A stretch of 32,142 nt of DNA from Sunxiuqinia sp. (GTDB lineage: Bacteria > Bacteroidota > Bacteroidia > Bacteroidales > Prolixibacteraceae), in contig QKCF01000474.1 in assembly GCA_003246935.1 (NCBI GenBank), forward strand, positions 1 through 32,142, in the 5' to 3' direction. Both the position numbers and the translations under genes were made by a program. The notes under the pieces were generated by a model. The model did no database searches. It was not told the DNA's origin and worked only from the letters and a program-made list of their open reading frames with translations. This document shows positions 9,551-19,266 of the stretch, one piece after another; positions within the stretch are counted from its first letter, which is position 1; each line of letters opens with the position of its first letter.

Positions 9551-9928
9551 ATATGGCATAAGGATTACGAAAAATTAGAAGAAACGACTAAAGAGCAAAT
9601 CAAACTGGAATACCCGAATGGTTTCAGTCAAAACCTGATCACTTTCACCAACAAAGACGGAATGTTGGTCAGCGCACTTCCTTTTGAGACTGAAGACAAA
9701 TACTATTTGGTTCGTATGACTACGCAGGAAGCAATCGATATCATTAGTGATGACGATGATTACGATGAAGAAGGTACATTGAAAGAAGAATCACGCGAGG
9801 CATACGAAGACAAATATTCAGAAGAAATGGATATCCCTGCCGACGACGATGATGAAGATGATTCGTACGACGATGATGAAGATGATTCTGATGATGACGA
9901 AGGAGAAGATGAAGAAGACGATTTTTAA
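9551..9928 (+). CDS. Conserved small protein with acidic Asp/Glu tail; N-terminus uncertain
   Basis: The frame is open from 9551 (after TAG 9548-9550): IWHKDYEKLEETTKEQIKLEYPNGFSQNLITFTNKDGMLVSALPFETEDKYYLVRMTTQEA...DDDDEDDSYDDDEDDSDDDEGEDEEDDF. The first in-frame ATG is 9662, but coding-like sequence extends upstream to an AGGAGG (9540-9545). Confidence 0.7.
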   Translation: MWHKDYEKLEETTKEQIKLEYPNGFSQNLITFTNKDGMLVSALPFETEDKYYLVRMTTQEAIDIISDDDDYDEEGTLKEESREAYEDKYSEEMDIPADDDDEDDSYDDDEDDSDDDEGEDEEDDF

Positions 9929-9939
9929 TCTACAATAAT

Positions 9940-9968
9940 AAGAAAGCCCGGAAATTCCGGGCTTTCTT
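9940..9968. terminator. Bidirectional intrinsic terminator between convergent genes
   Basis: AAGAAAGCCCGGAA-A-TTCCGGGCTTTCTT inverted repeat between the + acidic-protein gene and the - DUF1015 gene. Confidence 0.9.
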
Positions 9969-9991
9969 ATTAAATTATTGTTAATCAATCT

Positions 9992-11242
9992 TTAGTCTAA
10001 TTTGTGAATCACCAATCCTGATCGAAGCTTGGGCTCGAACCAGGTTGTTTTCGGCGGCATAATATTACCGGTATCTGCAATATGAATGAGCTGGCCCATT
10101 GATACCGGGTAAAGTGCAAATGCAGCTTTCATGACTTTACTGTCGACCCGTTGTTTCAATTCATCCAATCCCCTGATTCCACCGACGAAATCGATGCGTT
10201 TGGAAATCCGGAGATCTTGTATATCCAATATCGGAGCAAGTACTTGCTTGTAAAGAATGGTCACGTCCAGCACATCAATCGGATCATCATTATTGAAGGT
10301 TCCTTCTTTGGCTGTCAACTTATACCAGCTGCCGTCCAGGTACAAGCTAAATTCATGTAAACAAAAAGGTTTGTATGCTTTTACCCCCATCGCCTCAACA
10401 TTGAACCCTGCATCCAACTTCGCCAGAAACTCATCAGCACTTAAGCCGTTCAGGTCTTTCACCACCCGGTTGTAATCAATGATCTGCAATTGGTTATCCG
10501 GAAAATGAACCGCCATAAAGTAATTGTAAGATTCATCTCCTGTATGGTTCGGGTTCTGAGTTTTGCGTTCCATGCCAATACGTGCAGCAGCAGCAGTACG
10601 ATGATGTCCATCAGCAACATAGGTTGCAGGTACTTTAGTCGCAAATAAATTTTCGATTTGGTGATTTAATTCGTCCTCACGTATCACCCAAAAGCGATGC
10701 CCAAAACCATCTTCTGAAACAAAGTCGTAATCAGGTTGATTATTGGCGACTGTTGCTGCAACAATTTCATCGATCTCAGGAACTGATTTGTATGAAAAAA
10801 ACACGGGTTCGATATTCGCGTTGAGGTAACGGGTCAATATCATTCGGTCTTCTTCCTTATCCGGACGGGTAAGTTCATGCTTTTTGATTATGCCTTTGTG
10901 ATAATCATCGCAAGCCGCTGCACCAACGATACCATATTGCGTTCGACCCTTCATGGTCTGTGCATAGATGTAAAATCTTGCCTCTTCATCTTCAACCAGC
11001 CAGCCTTTTCGCTGAAAAGCCAGGAAGTTTTCGACGGCTTTATTATATACTTCTTCGGAATGATTATCTACACCCTGTACACAATCAATCTCAGCGCGGG
11101 TAATGTGTAAAAGGGAGTTTGCTTTACCTTCAGCCATCCGGGCTGCCTCTTCGGTGTTCATTACGTCGTAGGGCAAGCAAGCCAAATCACTGACAATCTC
11201 CTGCGGAGGACGAAGTCCCCTGAAAGGTTTCACAGTAGCCAT
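9992..11242 (-). CDS. DUF1015 family protein (COG4198)
   Basis: MATVKPFRGLRPPQEIVSDLACLPYDVMN...TYVADGHHRTAAAARIG; DUF1015 hallmark motifs. Confidence 0.9.
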   Translation of the reverse strand: MATVKPFRGLRPPQEIVSDLACLPYDVMNTEEAARMAEGKANSLLHITRAEIDCVQGVDNHSEEVYNKAVENFLAFQRKGWLVEDEEARFYIYAQTMKGRTQYGIVGAAACDDYHKGIIKKHELTRPDKEEDRMILTRYLNANIEPVFFSYKSVPEIDEIVAATVANNQPDYDFVSEDGFGHRFWVIREDELNHQIENLFATKVPATYVADGHHRTAAAARIGMERKTQNPNHTGDESYNYFMAVHFPDNQLQIIDYNRVVKDLNGLSADEFLAKLDAGFNVEAMGVKAYKPFCLHEFSLYLDGSWYKLTAKEGTFNNDDPIDVLDVTILYKQVLAPILDIQDLRISKRIDFVGGIRGLDELKQRVDSKVMKAAFALYPVSMGQLIHIADTGNIMPPKTTWFEPKLRSGLVIHKLD

Positions 11243-11302
11243 ATCGGGTAATTTTAGTTAGTACCTTCTAAAATAGAAAATCCTAATGAAAAGCCCTATA
11301 TG

Positions 11303-12223
11303 TTATTTATTCACACGGAATGTTTCGTCACCCTTCTCAAAGAAGCCAACAATTTGTTCTGCAGCGGCAACTCCGGCATTTGTGTTCGCTTCCTGCGTTT
11401 GTGCCCCAATTTTTTTCGGTGTAAAGTAATAATGCCCCGCAAACTTTTCAGCAAAAACAGCAGCACAATCCGGCGTAATATCCGACAAGTATTTCACATC
11501 ATTACGTTGCGCCATAAAAGCACACAGTTCATCTTCATTTACAACTTCTTTACGAGCTGTATTGATCAGAATAGCATCTTCTTTCAAGTGTTTGAGCACT
11601 GCCATGCTTACCGACTTGATGTGCTCTCCGCGAGCCGGAACGTGAATAGAAACGACATCGGATAGCGCGTAGAGCTCTTCCAGCGAACCCGTCACCTCTA
11701 AGCCTTCCGCTGTAGCCTGCGACTTACTGTAACGTGTATACACAATTACTTTCATTCCAAAAGCACGGGCAATACGATGCACATTACGAGCTACGTATCC
11801 ATATCCATGCAAACCCAAAGTTCGCCCGCGCAATTCGCCGCCCGACTTTCCGGAAAAGAATTCTCGGACACCATAAATTGCTAAGCCAATTGCTAACTCT
11901 GCAACGGCATTGGAATTTTGCCCGGGCGTATTCATCACCACAACTGACTTTTCCCTGGCATAATCCGTGTCAACATTGTCGTAACCGGCACCGGCCCGCA
12001 CAACAAGCTTCAAATTAACTGCTGCATCCAGTACTTCACGGTCCACAAGGTCGCTACGAACAATCATTGCGTCAACATTTGACACAGCGATTAATAACTC
12101 AGATTTTGATTGATATTTTTCAAGTAGAACAGGTTCATACCCTGTCTCACGAAGGACTCGTGTGATTTGGCTGATAGCCGACGAGGCAAACGGTTTTTCC
12201 GTTGCAATTAATACCCTTTTCAT
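11303..12223 (-). CDS. serA: D-2-hydroxyacid dehydrogenase, probable 3-phosphoglycerate dehydrogenase
   Basis: MKRVLIATEKPF...LVVRAGAGYDNVDTDYAREKSVVVMNTPGQNSNAVAELAIGL...LGLHGYGYVARNVHRIARAFGM...INTARKEVVNEDEL. Adjacent to serC. Likely start at 12223. Confidence 0.85.
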   Translation of the reverse strand: MKRVLIATEKPFASSAISQITRVLRETGYEPVLLEKYQSKSELLIAVSNVDAMIVRSDLVDREVLDAAVNLKLVVRAGAGYDNVDTDYAREKSVVVMNTPGQNSNAVAELAIGLAIYGVREFFSGKSGGELRGRTLGLHGYGYVARNVHRIARAFGMKVIVYTRYSKSQATAEGLEVTGSLEELYALSDVVSIHVPARGEHIKSVSMAVLKHLKEDAILINTARKEVVNEDELCAFMAQRNDVKYLSDITPDCAAVFAEKFAGHYYFTPKKIGAQTQEANTNAGVAAAEQIVGFFEKGDETFRVNK

Positions 12224-12290
12224 ACCCAGTTTAGTTTTGATTAGAAAAAGAAAAAGCAGGACCCCCATCCTGCTTTCTCTCTATATTTGA

Positions 12291-13361
12291 TTAATGGTTT
12301 GCTTCAAACTCAGCCATCACATCGATCAGCGCCTGAACGCTTTCTTTAGGCATCGCATTGTAGATTGAAGCGCGGAAACCACCAACAGAACGGTGTCCTT
12401 TCAGACCGACCATTCCTTTTGATGAAGCGAATTCGTTGAATTCTTTTTCCAATGCTTCATATCCTTCAGCCATTACGAAAGTAACGTTCATTCGAGAACG
12501 GTCTTCCTCTGCAGGTACAGTAGGAACGAACAATTTGTTGCGATCCAACTCTGCGTATAACAAGTCAGCTTTTTCAATATTGATTTTCTCCATTGCTTCA
12601 ACACCACCTTGTTCTTTCAACCAAATCAATGTTTGCAAACAAGCATAAACAGCGATGGTTGAAGGAGTGTTGAACATTGAATCATTTTTGATGTGTGTTT
12701 GGAAATCCAACATAGTCGGGATTGTACGACCTGTTTTGTCCAAAGCTTCATTTTTAATGATCACCAATGTAGCACCTGAAGGTCCTAAGTTCTTTTGAGC
12801 ACCTGCATAAATCATATCGTATTTAGCAACATCGATCGGACGGCTGAAAATGTCAGAAGACATATCAGCGATCAACTGTACAGGCACGTCTAAATCAGCT
12901 TTAATTTCAGTACCGAAAATCGTGTTGTTAGTTGTGATGTGCAGGTAATCAGCATCAGCTGGTACTTCAAATGCTTTAGGGATATAATTGAAGTTTTTAT
13001 CTTTTGAAGAAGCTACCTCAACAACTTCACCAAAATATTTTGCTTCTTTCATGGCTTTCGATGCCCATGAACCTGTATTCAAGTATGCTGCTTTGGATTT
13101 CAACAAGTTGTAAGGAGCCATCAGGAACTCGAGGCTCGCACCACCTTGCAAAAACAACACCGAGTAACCTTCAGGAACCTTCAGCAATTCCTTAACCAAG
13201 GCAACAGCTTCGTCCATCACAGCAACAAATTCCTTGCTACGGTGCGATACTTCCATAACAGAAAGACCTGTGCCTGCAAAGTCAACGGCTGCTTCAGCTA
13301 CTTTTTGTTTGGTGAATTCGGGTAGGATTGAGGGTCCTGCATAAAAATTATGCTTCTTCAT
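12291..13361 (-). CDS. serC: Phosphoserine aminotransferase
   Basis: [24 protein letters not shown]...[18 protein letters not shown]...[18 protein letters not shown]...[13 protein letters not shown]. Confidence 0.95.
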   Translation of the reverse strand: MKKHNFYAGPSILPEFTKQKVAEAAVDFAGTGLSVMEVSHRSKEFVAVMDEAVALVKELLKVPEGYSVLFLQGGASLEFLMAPYNLLKSKAAYLNTGSWASKAMKEAKYFGEVVEVASSKDKNFNYIPKAFEVPADADYLHITTNNTIFGTEIKADLDVPVQLIADMSSDIFSRPIDVAKYDMIYAGAQKNLGPSGATLVIIKNEALDKTGRTIPTMLDFQTHIKNDSMFNTPSTIAVYACLQTLIWLKEQGGVEAMEKINIEKADLLYAELDRNKLFVPTVPAEEDRSRMNVTFVMAEGYEALEKEFNEFASSKGMVGLKGHRSVGGFRASIYNAMPKESVQALIDVMAEFEANH

Positions 13362-13560
13362 GGTATGTTATTTTAGGGTTAAATAAAATTATTATTTTTT
13401 GTTTTTGTTCTTAGTCTTTTCAAAATAAACAAATCTGTCCAACTTTTCTGATGAGATATATCAGCAGTTCTGTTCGCTCTATTATTTGTAGAACATGCTG
13501 ACAATACAGAAAATCAGACAAATATAGGTTCCATATCTCTTTTCAATTGGCGATGCAAAG

Positions 13561-14286
13561 TTAGGAAACCGCAACCAAATCTCCATCGGAAAATTGAGGA
13601 ACAACGGTTGTAAAATCCGGCTGGTGACAAAATTCGATACAATCATCTAAGCCTTTGGCTGCCAGGCGCCCTTTTTGAGCTGCCTTTTGAATGTAACCGT
13701 TCAAATCAGTTTTTGCAATCGACCATAAGTCCAACGACGCAATAACTGCATCACAGATGGTTTCATATTTGCCAGATTCAAGTAGTTTTTCGGCTAAAGC
13801 TCCTGCAAAGACTGTATCCTCCAAGCTGAAACGGTCTTTCCACGACGCGCAGAAAATCAGCACAGGAGCATCTTGTTTGATCAACCAATCAGTTAACGCC
13901 GTTAAATTTAAAAACGAACCAATCACAACAGCCTTTGAATGGCTTGCCATATGGATACAACGGGTCCCGTTGGTAGTTGAGTAAACAATTTCTTTATCTT
14001 TTACCCGATCAACAGTAAAGTTAAAAGGGGAATTTCCAAAATCTGCGAAATCAAGCACATAACCATCCCGTTCCGAAGCAACAATAAATCCTTCTTCTTT
14101 CTTTACTTTCGCTTCTTCAACCGTTGCAACAGGAATTATGCGCTTAACGCCATTGTGCAAAGCCGTACAAATTGACGATGTTGCGCGGAGGATATCTACC
14201 ACGACCACAATGTTTTCGTCGTTTGCATGCTTGGAGTACATAGCAGGAGATAAACAGGTTTCTAACCTCAGTTTAGCATTTTTCAT
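13561..14286 (-). CDS. comB: 2-phosphosulfolactate phosphatase (ComB) family protein
   Basis: VVVVDILRATSSICTALHNGVKRIIPVATVEEA...ASERDGYVLDFADFGNSPFNF...YSTTNGTRCIHMA. ATG at 14286. A TATCTTTG -7 box lies on the minus strand at 14320-14313. Confidence 0.85.
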   Translation of the reverse strand: MKNAKLRLETCLSPAMYSKHANDENIVVVVDILRATSSICTALHNGVKRIIPVATVEEAKVKKEEGFIVASERDGYVLDFADFGNSPFNFTVDRVKDKEIVYSTTNGTRCIHMASHSKAVVIGSFLNLTALTDWLIKQDAPVLIFCASWKDRFSLEDTVFAGALAEKLLESGKYETICDAVIASLDLWSIAKTDLNGYIQKAAQKGRLAAKGLDDCIEFCHQPDFTTVVPQFSDGDLVAVS

Positions 14287-14343
14287 CTTCAGCTTCAACG
14301 TTATTAGGAGCGCAAAGATAAAAGATAATTAACGCCGAGATAT

Positions 14344-14374
14344 AAAAAAGCCCACCAAAAACAATTTGGTGGGC
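14344..14374 (-). terminator. Intrinsic terminator of gcvT
   Basis: GCCCACCAAA (14350-14359) / TTTGGTGGGC (14365-14374), with TTTTTT following on the minus strand. Confidence 0.9.
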
Positions 14375-14407
14375 AAAGGTTAAAGTAAAGTTGCAAGATT
14401 TTCCCTC

Positions 14408-15496
14408 TTACTGTTTCAAGAAAGGAACCTTTACAATTTTTGCCTTCAATTTCTTATTACGAACTCCAACATAAATCTCGGTCCCTATGCTAGAATAAGC
14501 TTTAGCAACGTAGCCCATTCCAATGCCGACGTTCATCATCGGTGACTGTGTCCCAGAGGTGACTTCTCCTATTTTATTACCAGCTTCATCGAACAGCTCG
14601 TACCCATGACGAGGAATACCGCGATCGATCATTTCAAAACCTCTTAACTTACGGCTCACACCTTCGTTTTTCTGAACTTCAAAGATGTCTTTATTAATGA
14701 AGTTATTATTCTCATTGAATTTAGTAATCCATCCCAAGCCTGCTTCAATCGGCGAGGTGGTATCATCAATGTCGTTACCATATAAACAGTATCCCATTTC
14801 GAGGCGCAAAGTATCGCGAGCACCTAACCCAATTGGCTGAATATTGAACTCTGCTCCGACTTCGAAGATTGCATTGTAGATTGTTTCGGCATCCTGGTTA
14901 TGGAAATACAATTCAAATCCACCCGCTCCTGTATATCCGGTTGCAGAAATAATAACCTCTTTTACTCCTGCAAACTCACCTGTAGTAAACGTGTAATACT
15001 TTAATTCTCCCAAATCTACGGATGTCAGCTTTTGAAGAACAGCCGCCGCATTCGGTCCCTGAATTGCCAATTGACTGATTGAATCTGATGCATTTTCCAA
15101 TTCTGCTCCAAATTTATTCTGCGAAACAACCCAGTTCCAGTCTTTATCGATGTTGGCTGCATTAACGACCAACATATATTTTTCAGGCGCATAATAATAA
15201 ACCAGCAAATCATCAACAATTCCGCCTTTTCCATTCGGGAAACAAGAATACTGTGCCTGCCCAGGTGTCAAAACCGAAATATCATTTGTCGTTACATACT
15301 GAACCAGATCTGCGGCATGCGGACCTTTCACCCAAAATTCCCCCATGTGCGAAACATCAAACACACCTACATTTTCACGTACCGCAAGGTGTTCTGTTTT
15401 AATACCGGCAAATTCTACAGGCATCTCAAAACCTGCAAATTCCACCATTTTTCCTCCAGAGTTCTTATGAATTTCATTAAATACAGTCTTCTTCAT
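14408..15496 (-). CDS. gcvT: Glycine cleavage system aminomethyltransferase (T protein)
   Basis: [53 protein letters not shown]...[12 protein letters not shown]...[21 protein letters not shown]. Confidence 0.96.
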   Translation of the reverse strand: MKKTVFNEIHKNSGGKMVEFAGFEMPVEFAGIKTEHLAVRENVGVFDVSHMGEFWVKGPHAADLVQYVTTNDISVLTPGQAQYSCFPNGKGGIVDDLLVYYYAPEKYMLVVNAANIDKDWNWVVSQNKFGAELENASDSISQLAIQGPNAAAVLQKLTSVDLGELKYYTFTTGEFAGVKEVIISATGYTGAGGFELYFHNQDAETIYNAIFEVGAEFNIQPIGLGARDTLRLEMGYCLYGNDIDDTTSPIEAGLGWITKFNENNNFINKDIFEVQKNEGVSRKLRGFEMIDRGIPRHGYELFDEAGNKIGEVTSGTQSPMMNVGIGMGYVAKAYSSIGTEIYVGVRNKKLKAKIVKVPFLKQ

Positions 15497-15670
15497 GCGC
15501 TTATATTTTGGGTTCGTAAAACTATAGCTTCCAAACTCCTAAAATTATGAAATATATCAGGAAAAGTTTGTGGTCAATTTTACAGAACAAGTCGATTTCG
15601 TTGAATACAAGTAATTTTTTTTTACTATTATTGTCTGAATAGAAGAAGAAAAGCCAATTAACTTTACGCG

Positions 15671-16030
15671 ATGAATGAAAATAAATTGACCAGTTTAGCT
15701 TACTTGGATGAGGTTACTGGAGGGGATCCTGAAATTACCAAAGAATTCATTGAGATGTTCTTCGAGCAGATCATTGAATTCAAAACGGGACTAAGAGACT
15801 TCCTTAGTCAGAAGAAGTATAAAGAATTAGGTGAACTAGCCCATAAAGCGAAATCGTCGGTAATGACGTTCGGAATGAACGACTTAGGCATGAGACTTAA
15901 GCAACTGCAGCTAAAAACGCAGAAGCTTGAAGAAATTGACAGTTACGAGGAACAAGTTGTAGAATTTGAGACACTCATTGAACAAGCTCAAAAAGAACTT
16001 TCCGAAATATTAGAAACCATAAAAAAATAG
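15671..16030 (+). CDS. Histidine phosphotransfer (Hpt) domain protein
   Basis: 119 aa helical protein with the Hpt-like motif ELAHKAKSSVMTFGMNDLGMRLKQLQ. Confidence 0.8.
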   Translation: MNENKLTSLAYLDEVTGGDPEITKEFIEMFFEQIIEFKTGLRDFLSQKKYKELGELAHKAKSSVMTFGMNDLGMRLKQLQLKTQKLEEIDSYEEQVVEFETLIEQAQKELSEILETIKK

Positions 16031-16060
16031 ACACCAAAATTGGTGTCTATTTTTCTTTTT
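16027..16060. terminator. Intrinsic terminator between Hpt gene and clpB (convergent)
   Basis: ATAGACACCAA-AA-TTGGTGTCTAT followed by TTTTCTTTTT. The hairpin includes the Hpt gene stop codon. Confidence 0.85.
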
Positions 16061-18642
16061 ATGCTTTTCTAAATACCAGCTCTTCGTTCTGCAGATCGAT
16101 CAGAATCTCCTGATCAGCAGAAACCTGCCCTGACAAGATTTCTTTCGACAGCTCATTCAACACAAACTTTTGCAACAACCGGTTAACCGGACGAGCACCA
16201 AATTGCGGATCATAACCTAAAGTCGCCAACCACTGTACGGCAGCATCCGAAATCTGAATCCGAATATTTTGGTTGCCCAAACGTTTAATAATCCGGCTGA
16301 ACTGAATCCGAACAATCTTTTTCATATCCTCACGACCTAGTGGCGTAAACATAATGGTCTCATCAATCCTGTTCAGAAATTCCGGACGAATTGTCTTGCG
16401 TAACAAATTCATGACCTGTGCCCGGGTTTGCTCAAACACTTCATCCTTGTTGGTCTCATTCATTCTTTCAAAACCTTCCTGAATCAAATGTGATCCTAGA
16501 TTTGAAGTCATGATAATGATTGTGTTCTTAAAGTTAACAACCCGCCCTTTGTTATCGGTCAATCGACCATCATCCAACACCTGCAAAAGAACATTGAACA
16601 CATCCGGGTGTGCCTTCTCAATTTCATCGAAAAGCACTACAGAATAAGGTTTACGCCTTACAGCCTCCGTCAGCTGACCTCCTTCGTCGTAGCCCACATA
16701 TCCCGGAGGAGATCCAATCAAACGAGTAACCGAGAATTTTTCCTGATATTCCGACATATCAATCCGGGTCATCATATTCTCGTCACAAATACTCTGCTAA
16801 TGCTTTTGCCAATTCCGTTTTACCAACTCCGGTTGTCCCCAGGAAGATAAACGATCCGATTGGTCGTTTTTCATCCTGCAAACCGGCGCGGCTTCTCCTT
16901 ACCGCATCAGCAACTGCTCTAATCGCCTCATCCTGCCCTACTACCCTATTGTGCAACTCTTCTTCCAAATGAAGCAGCTTTTCACGCTCGCTTTGCAGCA
17001 TTTTACTAACCGGAATTCCGGTCCAGCGAGCCACAACTTCAGCGATATCTTCCGAATCTACTTCCTCCTTAATCAATGACTCACCTTGAATCTCCTGCAA
17101 TTCTTTCTGCAAACGTTCAATCTCAGCTTCCGCTTCTTTTATTTTTCCGTAACGGATTTCAGCTACCTTGCCGTAATCACCCAAACGTTCCGCCTGTTCC
17201 GCCTCAAATTTGAAGTTTTCAATATCTGTTTTATTTTGTTGGATACCTTCGATGACCGATTTCTCCATCTCCCATTGAGCGCGGTAACGTGACTGCTCTT
17301 CTTTTAAATTAGCAATCTCCTCGTTTAGCGAAGCAAGTTTTACTTCATCCTTTTCCCGTTTGATCGCTTCTCGCTCAATTTCGAGTTGCTTGATTTTGCG
17401 TTCAATCTCATCCAACTCTTCAGGAACAGAGTCCATTTCCAAACGCAACTTTGCAGCCGCTTCATCCATCAAGTCGATTGCCTTATCGGGCAAGAACCGA
17501 TCAGAAATGTAACGTTGCGACAACTCAACAGCCGCAATAATGGCATTATCCTTAATCCGAACTTTGTGGTGCGACTCGTAACGTTCTTTCAATCCACGTA
17601 AAATTGAAATCGCACTCAGCGTATCGGGCTCATTAACCATTACAATCTGAAAACGACGCTCCAAGGCTTTATCTTTTTCAAAATATTTTTGGTATTCGTC
17701 CAAAGTCGTAGCACCAATGGCACGCAACTCACCACGAGCCAGAGCTGGTTTCAGAATATTGGCAGCATCCATTGCCCCCTCGCCTTTCCCTGCACCAACC
17801 AAGGTATGAATCTCATCAATAAATAAGATAACCTCACCTTCCGCTTTGATCACTTCATTGACGACTGCTTTTAACCGTTCCTCGAACTCACCTTTGTATT
17901 TTGCGCCCGCAATTAACGCACCCATGTCGAGTGAAAAAAGCTGCTTCGACTTCAAATTTTCAGGCACGTCGCCACGAACAATCCTATGGGCCAAACCTTC
18001 GGCAATAGCTGTTTTACCGGTACCTGGCTCCCCAATCAGGACAGGATTGTTTTTTGTCCTTCTCGAAAGAATTTGCAATACCCGACGGATCTCCTCATCA
18101 CGACCAATAACAGGATCCAATTTCCCATTACGAGCCTGTTCATTCAGATTGATGGCAAACCGGCTCAATGAATTAAATTGATCTTCGGCCGTTTGGCTTT
18201 CAACTTTTGCACCTTTCCGCAACTCGGTAACAGCAGCCTCCAAGTCTTTTCTGTTAATCCCATTATCTTTCAAAAGACTGGAAATAGTATCTCCGCTCTC
18301 CAATAATCCCATCAGAATATGCTCAACCGACACAAACTGATCACCCATTTTGCGGGACAGATCTAATGATTTCTGCAAAGCCTTGTTAGCTTCAGATGAC
18401 AAATATTGTTCGCCACCACTAACCTTAGGATAGCCATCTACAATACGATCCAGTGCTTGTTGAAACACCGGCATATTAACACCCAGCTTTTTCAATAAAA
18501 AGCCGGTAACATTTTCAGCTGCATGAAGCAAACCTTTCAAAATGTGGCCGGTATCTACAGCTTGTTGTTGCTTTGCCTGCGCTACTTCGAAAGCGTGCTG
18601 CAAAGCTTCCTGCGATTTAATTGTGAAATTATTAAAATTCAT
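16059..18642 (-). pseudogene. clpB: ATP-dependent chaperone ClpB, split by a frame-disrupting deletion in the D2 AAA+ domain
   Basis: ORF 18642-16783 ends ...[21 protein letters not shown] 16775-16059 begins MMTRIDMSEYQEKFSVTRLIGSPPGYVGYDEGGQLTEAVRRKPYSV. Together they cover full-length ClpB. Junction is TAT TTG TGA CGA GAA TAT GAT GAC. Confidence 0.85.
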
Positions 18643-19012
18643 AGCTTCTACTTATTTCTGTTTCATCCATCTCGCCAATTATTTCATCAGGCGAGACACG
18701 AGCCTTGTGGCAAAAGAAAAGCCAAATCCACAATCTACGTTATGATAAGACAAAATGTCCGTATTGAATAGATAAGGTCTGAAAATTAGTCGTAATCAAT
18801 CTCCAACAACACGAACTTTTGTCAGAAACTAAAACAATTTTACTTGCAGAAAATCTTCAACCGAATTGCAACTTGAGAAGAAAGGAATGAACTTTCCATC
18901 ACAGGTCACTTCAAAATATAGGCCCAGTGGTCATTTATAAGTAAAAGAAGAGAAGAGATAACGGGAAAATAGCTTCTATTTACGCTTCAGCGTGATCAAC
19001 TTTGTGAAAATG

Positions 19013-19092
19013 AAAAAGGACGGTGTCCCGTCCTTTTGTAAACTAATCAAACTATTCTATGAAAAAAAATCCTTAATTACTGTGCTAATGTG
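19013..19092 (-). ncRNA. Putative small RNA, copy B of a three-member family
   Basis: Minus-strand -7 box TACTTTTG (19105-19098); terminator GGACGGGACACCGTCC + TTTTT (19033-19013); shared core CATAGAATAGTTTGATTAGTTTACAAAAGGA. Confidence 0.65.
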
Positions 19093-19097
19093 TACTC

Positions 19098-19142
19098 CAA
19101 AAGTACAGAGAAGTTCCGTTAACGACTGACAAGAAATGTTAA
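19098..19142 (-). promoter_or_regulatory. Promoter/operator of sRNA copy B
   Basis: TTAAC-N14-GTTAAC-N12-TACTTTTG on the minus strand; same spacing as copies A and C. Confidence 0.62.
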
Positions 19143-19174
19143 AATATCTTACATCTCAATTTTCCTTGGCAAAT

Positions 19175-19261
19175 AAAAAAGGATGGTAACACCATCCTTT
19201 TTTAAACTTAACCAAACCTATCTCTATGAAAATTCTATGCTTACTATCTTGCTCTTTTGTA
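19175..19261 (-). ncRNA. Putative small RNA, copy C of a three-member family
   Basis: Minus-strand -7 box TATCTTTG (19274-19267); terminator GGATGGTGTTACCATCC + TTTTTT (19197-19175); core CATAGAGATAGGTTTGGTTAAGTTTAAAAAAGGA. Confidence 0.7.
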
Positions 19262-19266
19262 CAAAA

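Noticed and set aside
9780-9928. Asp/Glu codon repeats (GATGAC/GAAGAT) as a possible tandem repeat or recombination site
   Set aside because: They encode the acidic tail of a coding sequence; repeat units are irregular and coding explains them.
16776-16812. Programmed +1 frameshift in clpB at TAT TTG TGA C, similar in look to the prfB site TAT CTT TGA C
   Set aside because: Re-pairing of the UUG tRNA on UGU would be poor, no Shine-Dalgarno-like stimulator was noted, and two conserved residues (F and D/N) would still be missing. A deletion fits better.
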